Shown one piece after another: positions 36,159 through 45,564 of a DNA stretch of 64,000 bases. Numbering within the stretch: position 1 is the first letter of the stretch; the number at the start of each line of letters is the position of its first letter. This DNA comes from CAG-1031 sp964391735. Lineage in GTDB: Bacteria; Bacteroidota; Bacteroidia; Bacteroidales; Muribaculaceae. The notes under the pieces were generated by a model, which saw nothing but the letters and a program-made list of their open reading frames with translations, was not told the origin of the DNA and ran no database searches. Made by a program: the position numbers and the translations under genes. The stretch spans positions 21,646 to 85,645 of the forward strand of contig CAYMNF010000002.1 of assembly GCA_964391735.1 (NCBI GenBank), written 5' to 3'.

Positions 36159-37007
36159 ATGGCAGACAATTCTGAGGGGAAATCGCTACAAACCACGTCA
36201 CTGGACCGCGATAAGGTTAACGACACAGCGGCGTGGCGCCTCATGATGCGTATTGCTCCCGCGCAGATTGATGTCATGGCATACAACCCGCATCAGGACG
36301 GCTCACTGATAATGCACTCCGTCCCCTTGGCCGATGCCAACCTTAACAGCATTGAGGAGGCTGTGTATGAAAACACTTTTTTACTGAAGGAGTTTGCCCG
36401 CATTGATGTCATTTTTGCTTCATCGGCCTTCATGCTTTTGCCCTCAGACGTCACTGAGGATGAGTCTCGGCAACTGATGGAAGATGCCTTCCCCGATGCC
36501 CCCACAAATGTTATCGAGGACAATGTTTCGCCATCCATAAAACTAACATATAGTGTGGATGCCGCTTTGGAGGGGTTTGTGCGTCGCACATTCTTCAATG
36601 CCCGGGTGCATCACTGCCTGACGCCTCTCATTCAATATTTCATGAACGGCGTTCGCGGAAACGCTTTGCGTATGTGCGTAAACGTCAATCGTGACAGCAT
36701 TGATGTCATTGCATTTGACCACAACCGGCTACTCCTTGCCAACAGCTTTAAAAAGGTTACCGTTGAGGATGCCCTCTATTATATTCTCTCAGTGAGGGAT
36801 TTGCTGTTTAAGGAGCAACTCGCTCAGGGCCGAGGCGTTGAAATCGTTATATCAGGGCCGCCTGCCAAGCGTGCCGAGCTAATACCCGTGCTTAGCCGCT
36901 ATGCCTCACCCGTAGTGCCGGTGATATTCCCCTCAGCCATGTTCAATGCCGGCAATGAGTCTATGAATGCGCCGTTTGATTTAACCCTGACCTCACTATG
37001 CGAATAA
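36159..37007 (+). CDS. DUF3822 family protein
   Basis: A 282-aa protein, start chosen at MADNSEG directly after the -7 box. DUF3822 proteins are Bacteroidetes-specific and resemble actin/ASKHA-fold proteins (cf. CMNVNRDSIDVIAFDHNRLLLANSF-like strands here as CVNVNRDSIDVIAFDHNR). They usually precede rsmD, as here with a 10-bp overlap. Function unknown. Confidence 0.8.
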   Translation: MADNSEGKSLQTTSLDRDKVNDTAAWRLMMRIAPAQIDVMAYNPHQDGSLIMHSVPLADANLNSIEEAVYENTFLLKEFARIDVIFASSAFMLLPSDVTEDESRQLMEDAFPDAPTNVIEDNVSPSIKLTYSVDAALEGFVRRTFFNARVHHCLTPLIQYFMNGVRGNALRMCVNVNRDSIDVIAFDHNRLLLANSFKKVTVEDALYYILSVRDLLFKEQLAQGRGVEIVISGPPAKRAELIPVLSRYASPVVPVIFPSAMFNAGNESMNAPFDLTLTSLCE

Positions 37008-37555
37008 TACGTGGCGAATACGGACGTCGCCGCTTCAATGTCCCCGCCAATATCACTGCCCGCCCCACTACAGACTTTGCCCGCGAAAACATCTTCAATG
37101 TTATTGAGAACCGTTTGGATATTGAGGGAATAAGGGCATTAGACCTCTTTGGAGGCACCGGGGCCGTTACCTTTGAGTTGCTGTCACGCGGAGCCGCCCA
37201 CGTCACCTGCGTTGAGAAAGCGGGCGTGCAAGCCGGATTCATCTCTAAGGTAGCAAAGGATCTGGGATGTATCGACCGTCTGACCCTGATTCGCGGCGAC
37301 GTCTTCAAATGGATAAAAACAGCCCGCGGAAAAGTTCAGCCATTTGACTTTATCTTTGCCGACCCCCCTTACGACATGCCTAACTTTGACGCGGTGGCAC
37401 CCGCCGTGTTAGACGGAGGACTCCTCGCCCCTGACGGCCTCTTCATACTTGAGCACAGCGCCAAGCGCTCATACGCCGACCTCCCCGCGTTTGACGAGCA
37501 CCGCGCCTACGGCTCAGTAAACTTCTCCCTCTTCATCCCCGCATCAACACAATAA
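36998..37555 (+). CDS. rsmD: 16S rRNA (guanine-966-N2)-methyltransferase
   Basis: Methylates G966 of 16S rRNA on the 30S subunit. It opens MRIIRGEYGRRRFNVP, with the SAM-binding LDLFGGTGAVTFELLSRGA and the catalytic DPPY motif (FIFADPPYD). 185 aa, normal length. It overlaps the DUF3822 gene and needs no promoter of its own. Confidence 0.95.
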   Translation: MRIIRGEYGRRRFNVPANITARPTTDFARENIFNVIENRLDIEGIRALDLFGGTGAVTFELLSRGAAHVTCVEKAGVQAGFISKVAKDLGCIDRLTLIRGDVFKWIKTARGKVQPFDFIFADPPYDMPNFDAVAPAVLDGGLLAPDGLFILEHSAKRSYADLPAFDEHRAYGSVNFSLFIPASTQ

Positions 37556-37980
37556 AACCCGACTGACATACCGTATCAATATACAGAAGTGTCACCTGAG
37601 GTAAATATAAGAAGACAAAACAACTACAACTAATCAGAAGTCTTTACATAAGAAGGGATTTTTGTTTATAAGTATTTATTTCAGCGAAAATTTTCATCAA
37701 ATTTCAAAAAAAAATCTTTCCTGAAAATTTAACAAATCCTCTTTCGGGTGGTAGAAATACTTTGTAATGATTTCACTCAATCCCACTCATAGCAATGCGG
37801 GTGGGTACTTATATTTTCTGGCGATCCCAAAACATTTCAGGCAGCTCTGCGATATGTACTTGTCTATGTCAGAAATTTTTGCAACATTTGCGGCACGTAT
37901 AATTAACACCTACCGAAGCAAGAAAGACGAAGACAAGACATATTTCAAACATAACTTTTTAGACAAGTTATTTGGACTTT

Positions 37981-38099
37981 AGCAAATCTGGTAAATTTCT
38001 ATTGAGTCACCAAATAATAAGTCAGAGAGTTGGTTTGTACCCGCTAAGGGCGCAGACTGCTTTTTACTTATTTGGACTCACGGTTTACCAGAACCTGCT
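37981..38099. repeat. Imperfect ~35-bp inverted repeat in a 600-bp intergenic region
   Basis: In the gene-poor stretch 37556-38177, left arm 37981-38022 (AGCA, TCTGGTAAA, TGAGTC, CAAATAA) is matched inverted by right arm 38066-38099 (TTATTTG, GACTCA, TTTACCAGA, TGCT) with small bulges. TTATTTGGACT also occurs in direct orientation at 37968-37978. Only a weak 71-codon frame lies at 37767-37982, which I do not support. The element could be an RNA hairpin, a small mobile-element remnant or an operator. Confidence 0.6.
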
Positions 38100-38177
38100 A
38101 AAGCAAATGAGGAAAAGTTTAGGCTGTCGCTCTTTTTTCGTGTGGAGGTAAGTTCTACTAAAACTTTTATTTGTTAT

Positions 38178-39932
38178 ATGAAACATAGAGTCTTAATTTT
38201 TTTCGTACTATGGCTTTCAACATTAGCTGTAAGTGCACAAACAATCCATCATGGCCAGGGAGTGGTTTCTGTGCAAAACGGAGATAGGTATAAACTGACT
38301 CGCAATTTAAAATCCGATAATGGGGGAAGTGTGTCAATGACTTTCACCGGTTTACTTAAAAATGGTAAACGAGATGGGGTATGGAAACTGACATCAACAT
38401 ATAACAACTATGGAGGTGGAAATGGGTACTATTTTACTGGAACCGCAACTATGACCCGTACTTACTCAGAGGGAATTCTCAATGGTCCATATACTTTGAG
38501 TCAAAAAATCAAGCAACGTACCGGTGCTTATAATCCATTCAAAGGAGGGTGGGTATATGGTCCAGTTGAAGACGGGTCTGAACATGTATCAGGAAGTTTT
38601 AAGAATGGAAAACCCACAGGAAAGTGGGTTGTAAATGGTCCCTTGCTGAAATGTACGTTTGAATTATCAAACGGCACACCTATTGGTGAAGTTAATGTGA
38701 CAAAGACTGCTATGGGTGGTGGTATAAAAGCCCGATTCCGTGATGGTTATCTCGTTTTTTGGAAACCTCTTACAAACGAAGCATACGTTGAAGGTCTATC
38801 GTGGGATGAAAGTGAAGATCTGAAGAGTCTGCCCGACCAAAATAATTGCAATTTGCTTGAGGATTTTACTTTTTTGGAGGACTATATGCGTGGAAGTGAC
38901 TTTCAAAAATGGATTTACGGTTATCCCAAGGGAAGTTCTGAAGAGAAATTTTCAATTCCTTATAAAATAGCAGACAAAGAGAGCCATAAAAAAGATTTCG
39001 GCACCCCTCCCGAGGATGTCCAAAAAATGCGAGAACGAAGCCGAATTGCACGACTATATGATTCATCATGGAAGTTGGATAATAAATACTCAGGAATCAT
39101 TAGCAATAAAATCAAACAGTACCAAGACTCATTGCCTGATTGGCTACTTGATATCAAAATAACATATAATCTGACCGGCGGGGAACGTTATACAGTATCC
39201 GAGTTTTTTAAACAAAATCCTGATTGCCTGGAATTTGCCCTAAAAAACAAATCTGACTCAGTTAGCAACTCCAATGTGAAAGAATGGTATGACTACCAAC
39301 AAGATTATGAAAGATATTTGAATTACGACAACTATTTTCTCAACTATTTATCTGAATTAGCATTGAAAGAAGCTGATCAATACCATATAAACACGCAGGC
39401 TAATAGTACTGAATTTTTCGATATAGCCAGGTACCATTTCAGACCAAAAATTGGAAATAATGATTTTGTATTTGAAGCTAATTCTGATAAACACACATTC
39501 CTTGCGGCCGTATGTCCTGACGGGAAACTTGTTGTACATATTGATCCCGATAAACAAAATAATTGGCGCCGGTATCTCGAGAAGCAGTATATAGAGTGGG
39601 CAAAAGATAGTTTACCGATTGGTGATAAAGAGCGTGATTTATATCTGATCGATAAGTTTATTACTAAATACACTGGAAACAAAGATTTTATAATAAAAGA
39701 AAAAGACGCATCTAATGTTGACTTCTCAAATGTTAGAGAATACATTATCAAGAGCATAAAAGAGAACCCGGATATTATGGATTTTGACAAGGGTAAACTA
39801 AGCTTTTCATACTTAACCGGTGGTGGTAATTTTGTGCATTTTGATGTCTATACCGTAAATGAAGTTCTTACAATTCTTGAAAAGAAGAAAAAATTCCGCA
39901 AACTCAGAGAAACATTCCCTAAATCTGAATAA
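38178..39932 (+). CDS. Secreted YwqK/MORN-like repeat protein
   Basis: A 584-aa protein. The ATG at 38178 gives a signal peptide (MKHRVLIFFVLWLSTLAVSAQ). Residues ~20-200 hold YwqK-type repeats: GLLKNGKRDGVWKL, YSEGILNGPYTL, GSFKNGKPTGKWVV, a beta-hairpin pattern like MORN. The remainder is an unknown alpha/beta region rich in Lys, Asp and Tyr, containing a DYMRGSDFQKWIYGYPKG segment. The gene is visibly more AT-rich than rsmD and the envelope operon, so it may be acquired. Exported to the periplasm or surface; function unknown. Confidence 0.75.
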   Translation: MKHRVLIFFVLWLSTLAVSAQTIHHGQGVVSVQNGDRYKLTRNLKSDNGGSVSMTFTGLLKNGKRDGVWKLTSTYNNYGGGNGYYFTGTATMTRTYSEGILNGPYTLSQKIKQRTGAYNPFKGGWVYGPVEDGSEHVSGSFKNGKPTGKWVVNGPLLKCTFELSNGTPIGEVNVTKTAMGGGIKARFRDGYLVFWKPLTNEAYVEGLSWDESEDLKSLPDQNNCNLLEDFTFLEDYMRGSDFQKWIYGYPKGSSEEKFSIPYKIADKESHKKDFGTPPEDVQKMRERSRIARLYDSSWKLDNKYSGIISNKIKQYQDSLPDWLLDIKITYNLTGGERYTVSEFFKQNPDCLEFALKNKSDSVSNSNVKEWYDYQQDYERYLNYDNYFLNYLSELALKEADQYHINTQANSTEFFDIARYHFRPKIGNNDFVFEANSDKHTFLAAVCPDGKLVVHIDPDKQNNWRRYLEKQYIEWAKDSLPIGDKERDLYLIDKFITKYTGNKDFIIKEKDASNVDFSNVREYIIKSIKENPDIMDFDKGKLSFSYLTGGGNFVHFDVYTVNEVLTILEKKKKFRKLRETFPKSE

Positions 39933-40015
39933 TCAAGACTGAATCCGGTGCGGAGGTGCTGAACGAGATCCTTCTGTTCACAAACGGAATATCACATACT
40001 GCAGTTAGAATTTAA

Positions 40016-40047
40016 TTTGCAAAAATGGGAGAAAGGATGTAACTTTG
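40016..40047 (+). promoter_or_regulatory. Promoter of tRNA-Thr
   Basis: TTTG (40016-40019), 20-nt spacer, TAACTTTG (40040-40047), 8 nt before the tRNA. Confidence 0.8.
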
Positions 40048-40055
40048 CACCGCAA

Positions 40056-40128
40056 GCCGCAATAGCTCAGTCGGTAGAGCATTTCATTCGTAACGAAAAG
40101 GTCGTGGGTTCGAGTCCCACTCGCGGCT
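40056..40128 (+). tRNA. tRNA-Thr (anticodon CGU)
   Basis: A 73-nt cloverleaf. Acceptor GCCGCAA/TCGCGGC with one mismatch, D-arm GCTC/GAGC, anticodon loop TTCGTAA with CGT at 34-36 (reads ACG), T-arm GTGGG TTCGAGT CCCAC, discriminator T. The bottom anticodon-stem pair (31-39) is A-C. CCA is not encoded. It has its own promoter and terminator. Confidence 0.95.
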
Positions 40129-40146
40129 CAAAAAGAAAAGATAATT

Positions 40147-40201
40147 AAAGACTGTTAAACAGACTTCTATAACGTTTGTTTAACAGTCTTTTTTATGTTG
40201 T
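40147..40201 (+). terminator. Terminator of the tRNA-Thr gene
   Basis: A 15-bp perfect stem (40147-40161 with 40187-40201, AAAGACTGTTAAACA and its complement) running into a T tract. Beyond it, 40202-40414 shows no gene that I can support. Confidence 0.9.
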
Positions 40202-40414
40202 TAATATAAGATTATTGAGGCTTAAAATTGGGCCTATTTGTAAAAAAGTATGCAAAAAGCTCTCAAATGGCTCAGAACATGCGAAACTCTTACTCGCCAC
40301 TCTGTCCTCCAAGAGCTTGAATTTGCCGAGAAGGTACTCAACATTTTTTGAGAATCCTACAATTGAAACTTCTGAAAGTAAATTATTATTCCGAGCCTGA
40401 GACGGCTATATCTT

Positions 40415-41896
40415 TTAAAATTTGCTCTGTTGGGGGTGTAGGAGGATGACGGTGGCGGTGGCATTGTCGTATCCTTTGGCGGTGCGTCCGATGGGGGCGC
40501 CGTCGGTGAAGGTTGGGTCACAGACGGTGTAGCGGGCGCCGCTTAGCAGGATGTAGTCACCTGGTACCTCAGAGGGGAAACGTACTGCGGAGGCGAGGTG
40601 CCCGGGGTAATACACCAAAAGAACGTCAAGGCCCAAAAGGTCACGCACAAGTCGCGTAAAAAGAATGGCACGGTCTTCACAGTCGGCGTATGGATAATAA
40701 AGCGTCTCGTCAGGGAAAAAGGCGCGGTCATGCCCCCAGACCTCATTGTCCAACTTATATTCAAACCCGGTTTGCACCCAATTGAGTATCCTTGCGACGG
40801 CTTCATGTTCGCTCAGGCCCTTGATGGCACGCTGCATGACGGGGTACAGGCTCTCACGGGCCTCAGGGCTCAACGGGGTGTTGGCATAGTTTGCCCAACG
40901 GGTCATGATGTTGTCATTGAGCTTTGAGTTTGGGTAACGGTTGAAGAATTCAATAAGGTTTTTATTGACGCTTACCGAGCAGGCGAGGTCGGGATACTTG
41001 CGCGAACTGCGCAGCCGCGGGGCACTCATATCTTTGGCGGCCAACGGCAGCTCATTGAGGGTAAGGGACATTGTTTGCTCACGGGGAAATGAAGCGTTTG
41101 AAATGTACAACATTGTGTTTTCGGTCCCGTAGGGGTAATACCTCTGCCCATCAAGATTGTAAAAGGGGCCGAAAATTATGTTGTCTGAGGCATAAAGCAT
41201 AACGGGAGTCCCTTGCTGAGCACGTGCAAGGCGAATACGATACCCTGACTGGCAGAAGAGCCATGCCGTGAGGAGAGTTGCACGCGCCTCATCACGAGGA
41301 AACGCTTGTCGTGCCACGCTGTTCAGCATCTCGAGATAGGCCCAATCACATAGCCGATATTTATCTCTGAGGGCAAGGCAATCACTCAGCGTGGCATCAA
41401 GCCGTGAGTCAGACATCTCCCTCCAACTCTTTGCCACCGACGGCTCGTCGCCACCATACCAGCCGAACTGCGCGCGCGGGCTGAACCTGACGCGGTCCCG
41501 GTTCCCGAGATACGAGAAGGCGAGCCACGCGTCAGTGGCCTGTGGCGTGACAACAGGTGGATCTACGGGTTGCGGCCGAGGAGCTGGGACGGTCTGGTCG
41601 GGCCTAACCACCTCATTGTACTTCAGGATGAGGTCCTCCCGAACGGTTTCGTCAATCTTCGGGACCGGGGGCGTCGGCGGCTCAACCGGGGGCTGAGTTA
41701 TCGAGGGCTTAACTTCCTGCCATGGTGAGGACAAAAACGTTGCATAATCCTCGTTTATCTTTTGGCGGAAGTTATCGTACTCCTCACGCGCTTTCCTCAG
41801 GAACTCATTATACCTCTGTACGGCATCTTGCGCCGAAATGTCCTGGGCCACAAATAGCATCCCGACGACACACGTTATAATATGATGGAATCGCAT
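40415..41896 (-). CDS. Secreted transglutaminase-like protein, envelope operon gene 5
   Basis: A 493-aa protein with a signal peptide (residues 1-23, ending ISAQD), a coiled, charged segment (YNEFLRKAREEYDNFRQK) and a Pro-rich linker. The C-terminal third resembles the transglutaminase/protease superfamily: PYADCEDRAILFTRLVRDL holds the likely nucleophile Cys, GHLASAVRF the His and VCDPTF the Asp. Such domains cut or cross-link peptides or simply bind them. It is last in a five-gene operon with PEGA/outer-membrane proteins and starts 6 nt after gene 4. Confidence 0.8.
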   Translation of the reverse strand: MRFHHIITCVVGMLFVAQDISAQDAVQRYNEFLRKAREEYDNFRQKINEDYATFLSSPWQEVKPSITQPPVEPPTPPVPKIDETVREDLILKYNEVVRPDQTVPAPRPQPVDPPVVTPQATDAWLAFSYLGNRDRVRFSPRAQFGWYGGDEPSVAKSWREMSDSRLDATLSDCLALRDKYRLCDWAYLEMLNSVARQAFPRDEARATLLTAWLFCQSGYRIRLARAQQGTPVMLYASDNIIFGPFYNLDGQRYYPYGTENTMLYISNASFPREQTMSLTLNELPLAAKDMSAPRLRSSRKYPDLACSVSVNKNLIEFFNRYPNSKLNDNIMTRWANYANTPLSPEARESLYPVMQRAIKGLSEHEAVARILNWVQTGFEYKLDNEVWGHDRAFFPDETLYYPYADCEDRAILFTRLVRDLLGLDVLLVYYPGHLASAVRFPSEVPGDYILLSGARYTVCDPTFTDGAPIGRTAKGYDNATATVILLHPQQSKF

Positions 41897-41902
41897 ACTG
41901 CG

Positions 41903-43684
41903 TCAGAAAACTACACTTGCACCGACAATGTATTTCTTCATCACCGACTTGGCATTGAGGCCGAAGTCCGGGAAACAGCCTAAGTCAGACATTCCCTTTG
42001 AAACGGTCCCGGACAGGTATATCGGGCCCAATCTTAACCAGAGCGCGAAATCCCAGTTAATGCTGAATGCCTTGGGATAGGGAGGCTCACCAAACTCTAC
42101 GTTCTCTTTATCAGTCTCGTATGTTGAGCCGAAATCCTCATAGTATGTCCCGGCCAGCGACCAATTGAATCCGGGGCCGGTGTGGAAACCCACTGCTATC
42201 TTTTTGCCTAAAGGGAACTGGTATAGGATATGCAAAGGGATGCTGAGGTCAAATTCAAAATAGTCCTTGAAGTCTGAGCTCTCATCCTTGGTGCTCGACA
42301 GGTAGAACTCGCCAAACAAGCCGGTGTACAGGCCCAACCCAAACTTGAAAGCGGGCTGAAAGTGGAAACCTGTGCGAATGCCATGCAGCCAATGGTTGAA
42401 ACCGTCAGACCACACCCCGTTCCAGCCCGTTTCAATGTTGACACTGTCATCATCTGACTCACCGCTCACTACAATCTGCTTGGTGACGTATGAGAACTCC
42501 CACCCCCATTTTGCCGTGCGATACTCACTCTCCCACGGCCATACAAAAGCACGCCCGCTTTGCAGTTTTATCTGGTGGTCAACCGGCATCTTTTCGGTTA
42601 TCTTAAGGCTCTTTTTCCCCTTGTGGCCTCCCTCGTCACTGAGGGTGATGGTGAAACTTTGGTTGTCGGCAGGCAACCTCAGTTGGTGAGATGTGCTGTA
42701 GCCAGCGGGGGCATTAACTCCGGTAGCAGAGATAATACTTGTTGGCACGGCATGGCCATTGTACAACCCCACGAACTCAAGGGTCTTGCGCGCCTGGGGA
42801 GCAAAGAAAATCCTATCGGTGTTGGCGTCCACCTCAATGGCACGCTCATCATATTTGTCCTTATTGATTTCAGCCTTTACCGAGTGGGGGCCAAAGGGTA
42901 CCACGGCTGTGACCTCCTCACCGGTACCCACATACTCACCATCGAGATAGTAGTTGGTATTTTTATCACCCTTGGTTTTGAAGGTGACATTCCGCTTGTG
43001 CCTCAAATCCAGGTCCTTGAAAGTTTGATAATCAAAGTCGGTGTTGCGGATATCCACTGCTACCTCGGTACTGTTTTGGTCGGTGCCCGCGCCCACAGTA
43101 ATCCTGTACACCCCGTTCGGGACATTATCAAAAATAGCCGGCGAGGGTTTTTGCCCGAAATCTCCCAACGTAATCATTGGAACAAGGCCGGGGTCAGCAG
43201 CTGCTTTGACCTCAACCTTGTGCAGGGCCTCAAGCTCGGCCTCAACACTGTATAGTGTGCGCGGGCGCAAAAATATCGGCATCACAATGGTGTCACTCCC
43301 GAAACGAGGATGGTAGAGCGATACGGCATCGGTATTACCCGGCACGAATACCGTCGCCGTGACACCGTAAGCGGTATTGCGCTCAACGCGCACAGGCTCG
43401 CCGGGCTTGGCTGAGAAATGGATCTTATCCAATTCCTCGGCCGGCAGCCCTGAGAATTTTATTTCAATAGCGGCGACATCCCTGACCTGACCGGTGGAGG
43501 TGGTAGGCCACGCAATGTGCATGGCTGTGAGGTTGCGGTTAACCAATTGACCATTGGCGTCCACCACAGTATCGTTGCTCAGAGAGGAGGTCACCTTGAA
43601 AGTCTCTTTCTTTATCCTTATCGGCCCGGCATTCACCAACGAAAAAACGGCGGCAGCCACGGCACACAGCAAAATTCTCTTCAT
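41903..43684 (-). CDS. PEGA-like outer-membrane barrel protein, envelope operon gene 4
   Basis: A 593-aa protein with a signal peptide (MKRILLCAVAAAVFSLVNAG). Residues ~150-370 have repeated small beta domains of the PEGA kind (PNGVYRITVGAG, NTNYYLDGEYVGTGEEV). The block FVWPWESEYRTAKWGWEFSYV then leads to a barrel-like end (GIRTGFHFQP, LGLYTGLFGEFYLSS, SVVF with terminal Phe), typical of outer-membrane insertion. It is a paralogue of gene 3 with the same order of parts. Proposed: surface or periplasmic PEGA arms on an outer-membrane barrel. No characterised family is recognised. Confidence 0.75.
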   Translation of the reverse strand: MKRILLCAVAAAVFSLVNAGPIRIKKETFKVTSSLSNDTVVDANGQLVNRNLTAMHIAWPTTSTGQVRDVAAIEIKFSGLPAEELDKIHFSAKPGEPVRVERNTAYGVTATVFVPGNTDAVSLYHPRFGSDTIVMPIFLRPRTLYSVEAELEALHKVEVKAAADPGLVPMITLGDFGQKPSPAIFDNVPNGVYRITVGAGTDQNSTEVAVDIRNTDFDYQTFKDLDLRHKRNVTFKTKGDKNTNYYLDGEYVGTGEEVTAVVPFGPHSVKAEINKDKYDERAIEVDANTDRIFFAPQARKTLEFVGLYNGHAVPTSIISATGVNAPAGYSTSHQLRLPADNQSFTITLSDEGGHKGKKSLKITEKMPVDHQIKLQSGRAFVWPWESEYRTAKWGWEFSYVTKQIVVSGESDDDSVNIETGWNGVWSDGFNHWLHGIRTGFHFQPAFKFGLGLYTGLFGEFYLSSTKDESSDFKDYFEFDLSIPLHILYQFPLGKKIAVGFHTGPGFNWSLAGTYYEDFGSTYETDKENVEFGEPPYPKAFSINWDFALWLRLGPIYLSGTVSKGMSDLGCFPDFGLNAKSVMKKYIVGASVVF

Positions 43685-43696
43685 GCGGATACTTTA

Positions 43697-45508
43697 TTAA
43701 TGGAATGCACTACCGTTAAACACGTATGATAGCGTCAGGGCCTGCCGGTGTGTGGTGGTTTCACATGGTATGCCGTCAACCGTGAACTTGTGTTTGGTAA
43801 TCGGGTTCAGGATTTCGGCACCGATAATAACCGGCCCGAGGCGCAACTGCAGGCCAACCTCCCAACTTGCCGAGAAAGAGTCAGGAAACTCAGGGAAATA
43901 CTCATCGGTGTCCTTCAGGAGGTTGTAAGACAGATTATAATCAATCCCGTCTTGGGTGAGTTTGTAGTCATAATACTTGCGAGCCAGACAGTAATTTAAA
44001 CCCACACCGCCGTGCAGACCAATGGCAACCTTGCGCGCCAAGGGTATCTCATAGAACAGGTGCAAGGGAAGGTAGAGGTTATGCTCCTCATATTTCGAGA
44101 AGTCTGTTGTGTATCCCCCGGGGGTCTTGAATTGGTCAGTACTTGCCAGATAACATTCCCAGAAGAGACCGGTGTAGATTCCCAACCCCTTGAAGAACGT
44201 GGGCTGGAAGTGCACCCCGGCACGCACGCCGTTAAGCCACTTGTCCTCCCCTTCCCCGGTTGAGACAAATACCATCTTTCCACGGTAAATCTCCTCGCCA
44301 TCGGCACTCACACGGAACTGTTTCCTTACCCACGCAACCTCCAGGCCTAAAGGAGCCTCATCATACTCCCTATCCCACGGCCAAACAAATTGGCGTCGGC
44401 GCTTCAGGTCAATAGCTACATCACGCGCCATGCCCTGCTTAACGGTTATCTTCTTGCTGCCCTGATAACTTCCATAAGTAGCCTTGAAGCGGCACTTCTC
44501 ACCAACGGGCAGCGTAAAGGCATATTCGGGGTTCAGACCCACTTGGTTATCGCCCCCTTCAATCTCCTGATTCTCCTTACCGTTGACATACAGCTCAAAG
44601 GGAACCGACTGGTGCTTGAGCAGGGCTGTGACGTTGAAAGTTACATTGTATCGCGGGCGCAGATGTACCTTGGGAAAGGGGCCGTCAACAAGCAGCTTTA
44701 CTGTCTTGCGGTCAATATTTTGTGGCGCGTCGTTGTTGACAGCCTTTATTGTATACTCTCCGGCTGGGAGGGTAAGGGTGTAAGGTGCGCGGTCGGCTAC
44801 CTTTTCTCCATCAACATACAACGAGCTGTTGGAGACATCGCTTGTTATGGTCAGCGGCACACGTTTACGCAGGTCAAAGTCGGCATTTGTGACACCTGAG
44901 AACTTGGTATCCTGCATGGTGACATTGATGGTACGTTCAACGGGGGCGATACCGGCACCGGTAAAGGTCAACTTGTGCGTCCCCAATGTGACGTCGGTGA
45001 AAGTTGCCGGGACGGTGAAGTGCCTTACGTCATCAAGCCACACTTGGGTTGCCGGGTCATCAACCATCGGTGACACCTGTATGTCTACCCGGCGGGTATC
45101 AGACACCTTCATTGAATACACGCCCCGATCCTGCATGGCGGGTATGGGGGTGATGACACCGGTAAAGGTGCGGGGAACAACTTTCAAATACTTATCCTTG
45201 GCCTTAAGTGGTAGGAAAATGAGGGTTATATCCTCACCGCGTTCGTTCTTAACTGACCTTATGCCATTGGGCACAATATCAGTGATCTCAAACTTGAATT
45301 GTTGAATAACCTCAGGCAGCAAATGCTCATATTCTATGACTACAAGGGCCTGTGAGGTGATATCCTCTCCGTCGGCATCAATCTCAGGCCAGTCAAATGT
45401 GACACCTCGGGTTGCCGAGGGATCAACCTTGATGCCCGATGTTTGCAGCTGGGCCATAGCACACACGGCCGTCTGCAAAAACAATATAAGGATAAACTTC
45501 TTAAACAT
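43697..45508 (-). CDS. PEGA-domain outer-membrane barrel protein, envelope operon gene 3
   Basis: A 603-aa paralogue of gene 4. Signal peptide MFKKFILILFLQTAVCAMAQ; a stretch with SSLYVDGEKVADRAPYTLTL and LPAGEYTIKAVNN, the classic PEGA pattern; then QFVWPWDREYDEAPLGLEVA and a barrel (GVRAGVHFQP, LGIYTGLFWECYLAS, LTLSYVFNGSAFH). The shared VWPW block separates the soluble part from the barrel in both. It follows gene 2 by 56 bp and precedes gene 4 by 12 bp. Confidence 0.8.
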   Translation of the reverse strand: MFKKFILILFLQTAVCAMAQLQTSGIKVDPSATRGVTFDWPEIDADGEDITSQALVVIEYEHLLPEVIQQFKFEITDIVPNGIRSVKNERGEDITLIFLPLKAKDKYLKVVPRTFTGVITPIPAMQDRGVYSMKVSDTRRVDIQVSPMVDDPATQVWLDDVRHFTVPATFTDVTLGTHKLTFTGAGIAPVERTINVTMQDTKFSGVTNADFDLRKRVPLTITSDVSNSSLYVDGEKVADRAPYTLTLPAGEYTIKAVNNDAPQNIDRKTVKLLVDGPFPKVHLRPRYNVTFNVTALLKHQSVPFELYVNGKENQEIEGGDNQVGLNPEYAFTLPVGEKCRFKATYGSYQGSKKITVKQGMARDVAIDLKRRRQFVWPWDREYDEAPLGLEVAWVRKQFRVSADGEEIYRGKMVFVSTGEGEDKWLNGVRAGVHFQPTFFKGLGIYTGLFWECYLASTDQFKTPGGYTTDFSKYEEHNLYLPLHLFYEIPLARKVAIGLHGGVGLNYCLARKYYDYKLTQDGIDYNLSYNLLKDTDEYFPEFPDSFSASWEVGLQLRLGPVIIGAEILNPITKHKFTVDGIPCETTTHRQALTLSYVFNGSAFH

Positions 45509-45564
45509 TTAACATTTAGTAATCTGACCAATAGTTTTTTAGGCGATTTAAAAGAGGAGGATTT

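Noticed and set aside
37767..37982. 71-codon open frame in the rsmD downstream spacer
   Set aside because: No domain, no good promoter spacing, and it runs into the inverted repeat; likely chance.
38178..40128. Genomic island with tRNA-Thr as attachment site
   Set aside because: No integrase and no direct repeat of the tRNA 3' end was found in the window.
40176..40400. 74-codon open frame after tRNA-Thr
   Set aside because: Starts inside the tRNA terminator stem and shows no recognisable domain; a short LTRHSVLQELEFAEKVLNIF stretch in another frame is suggestive but unsupported.
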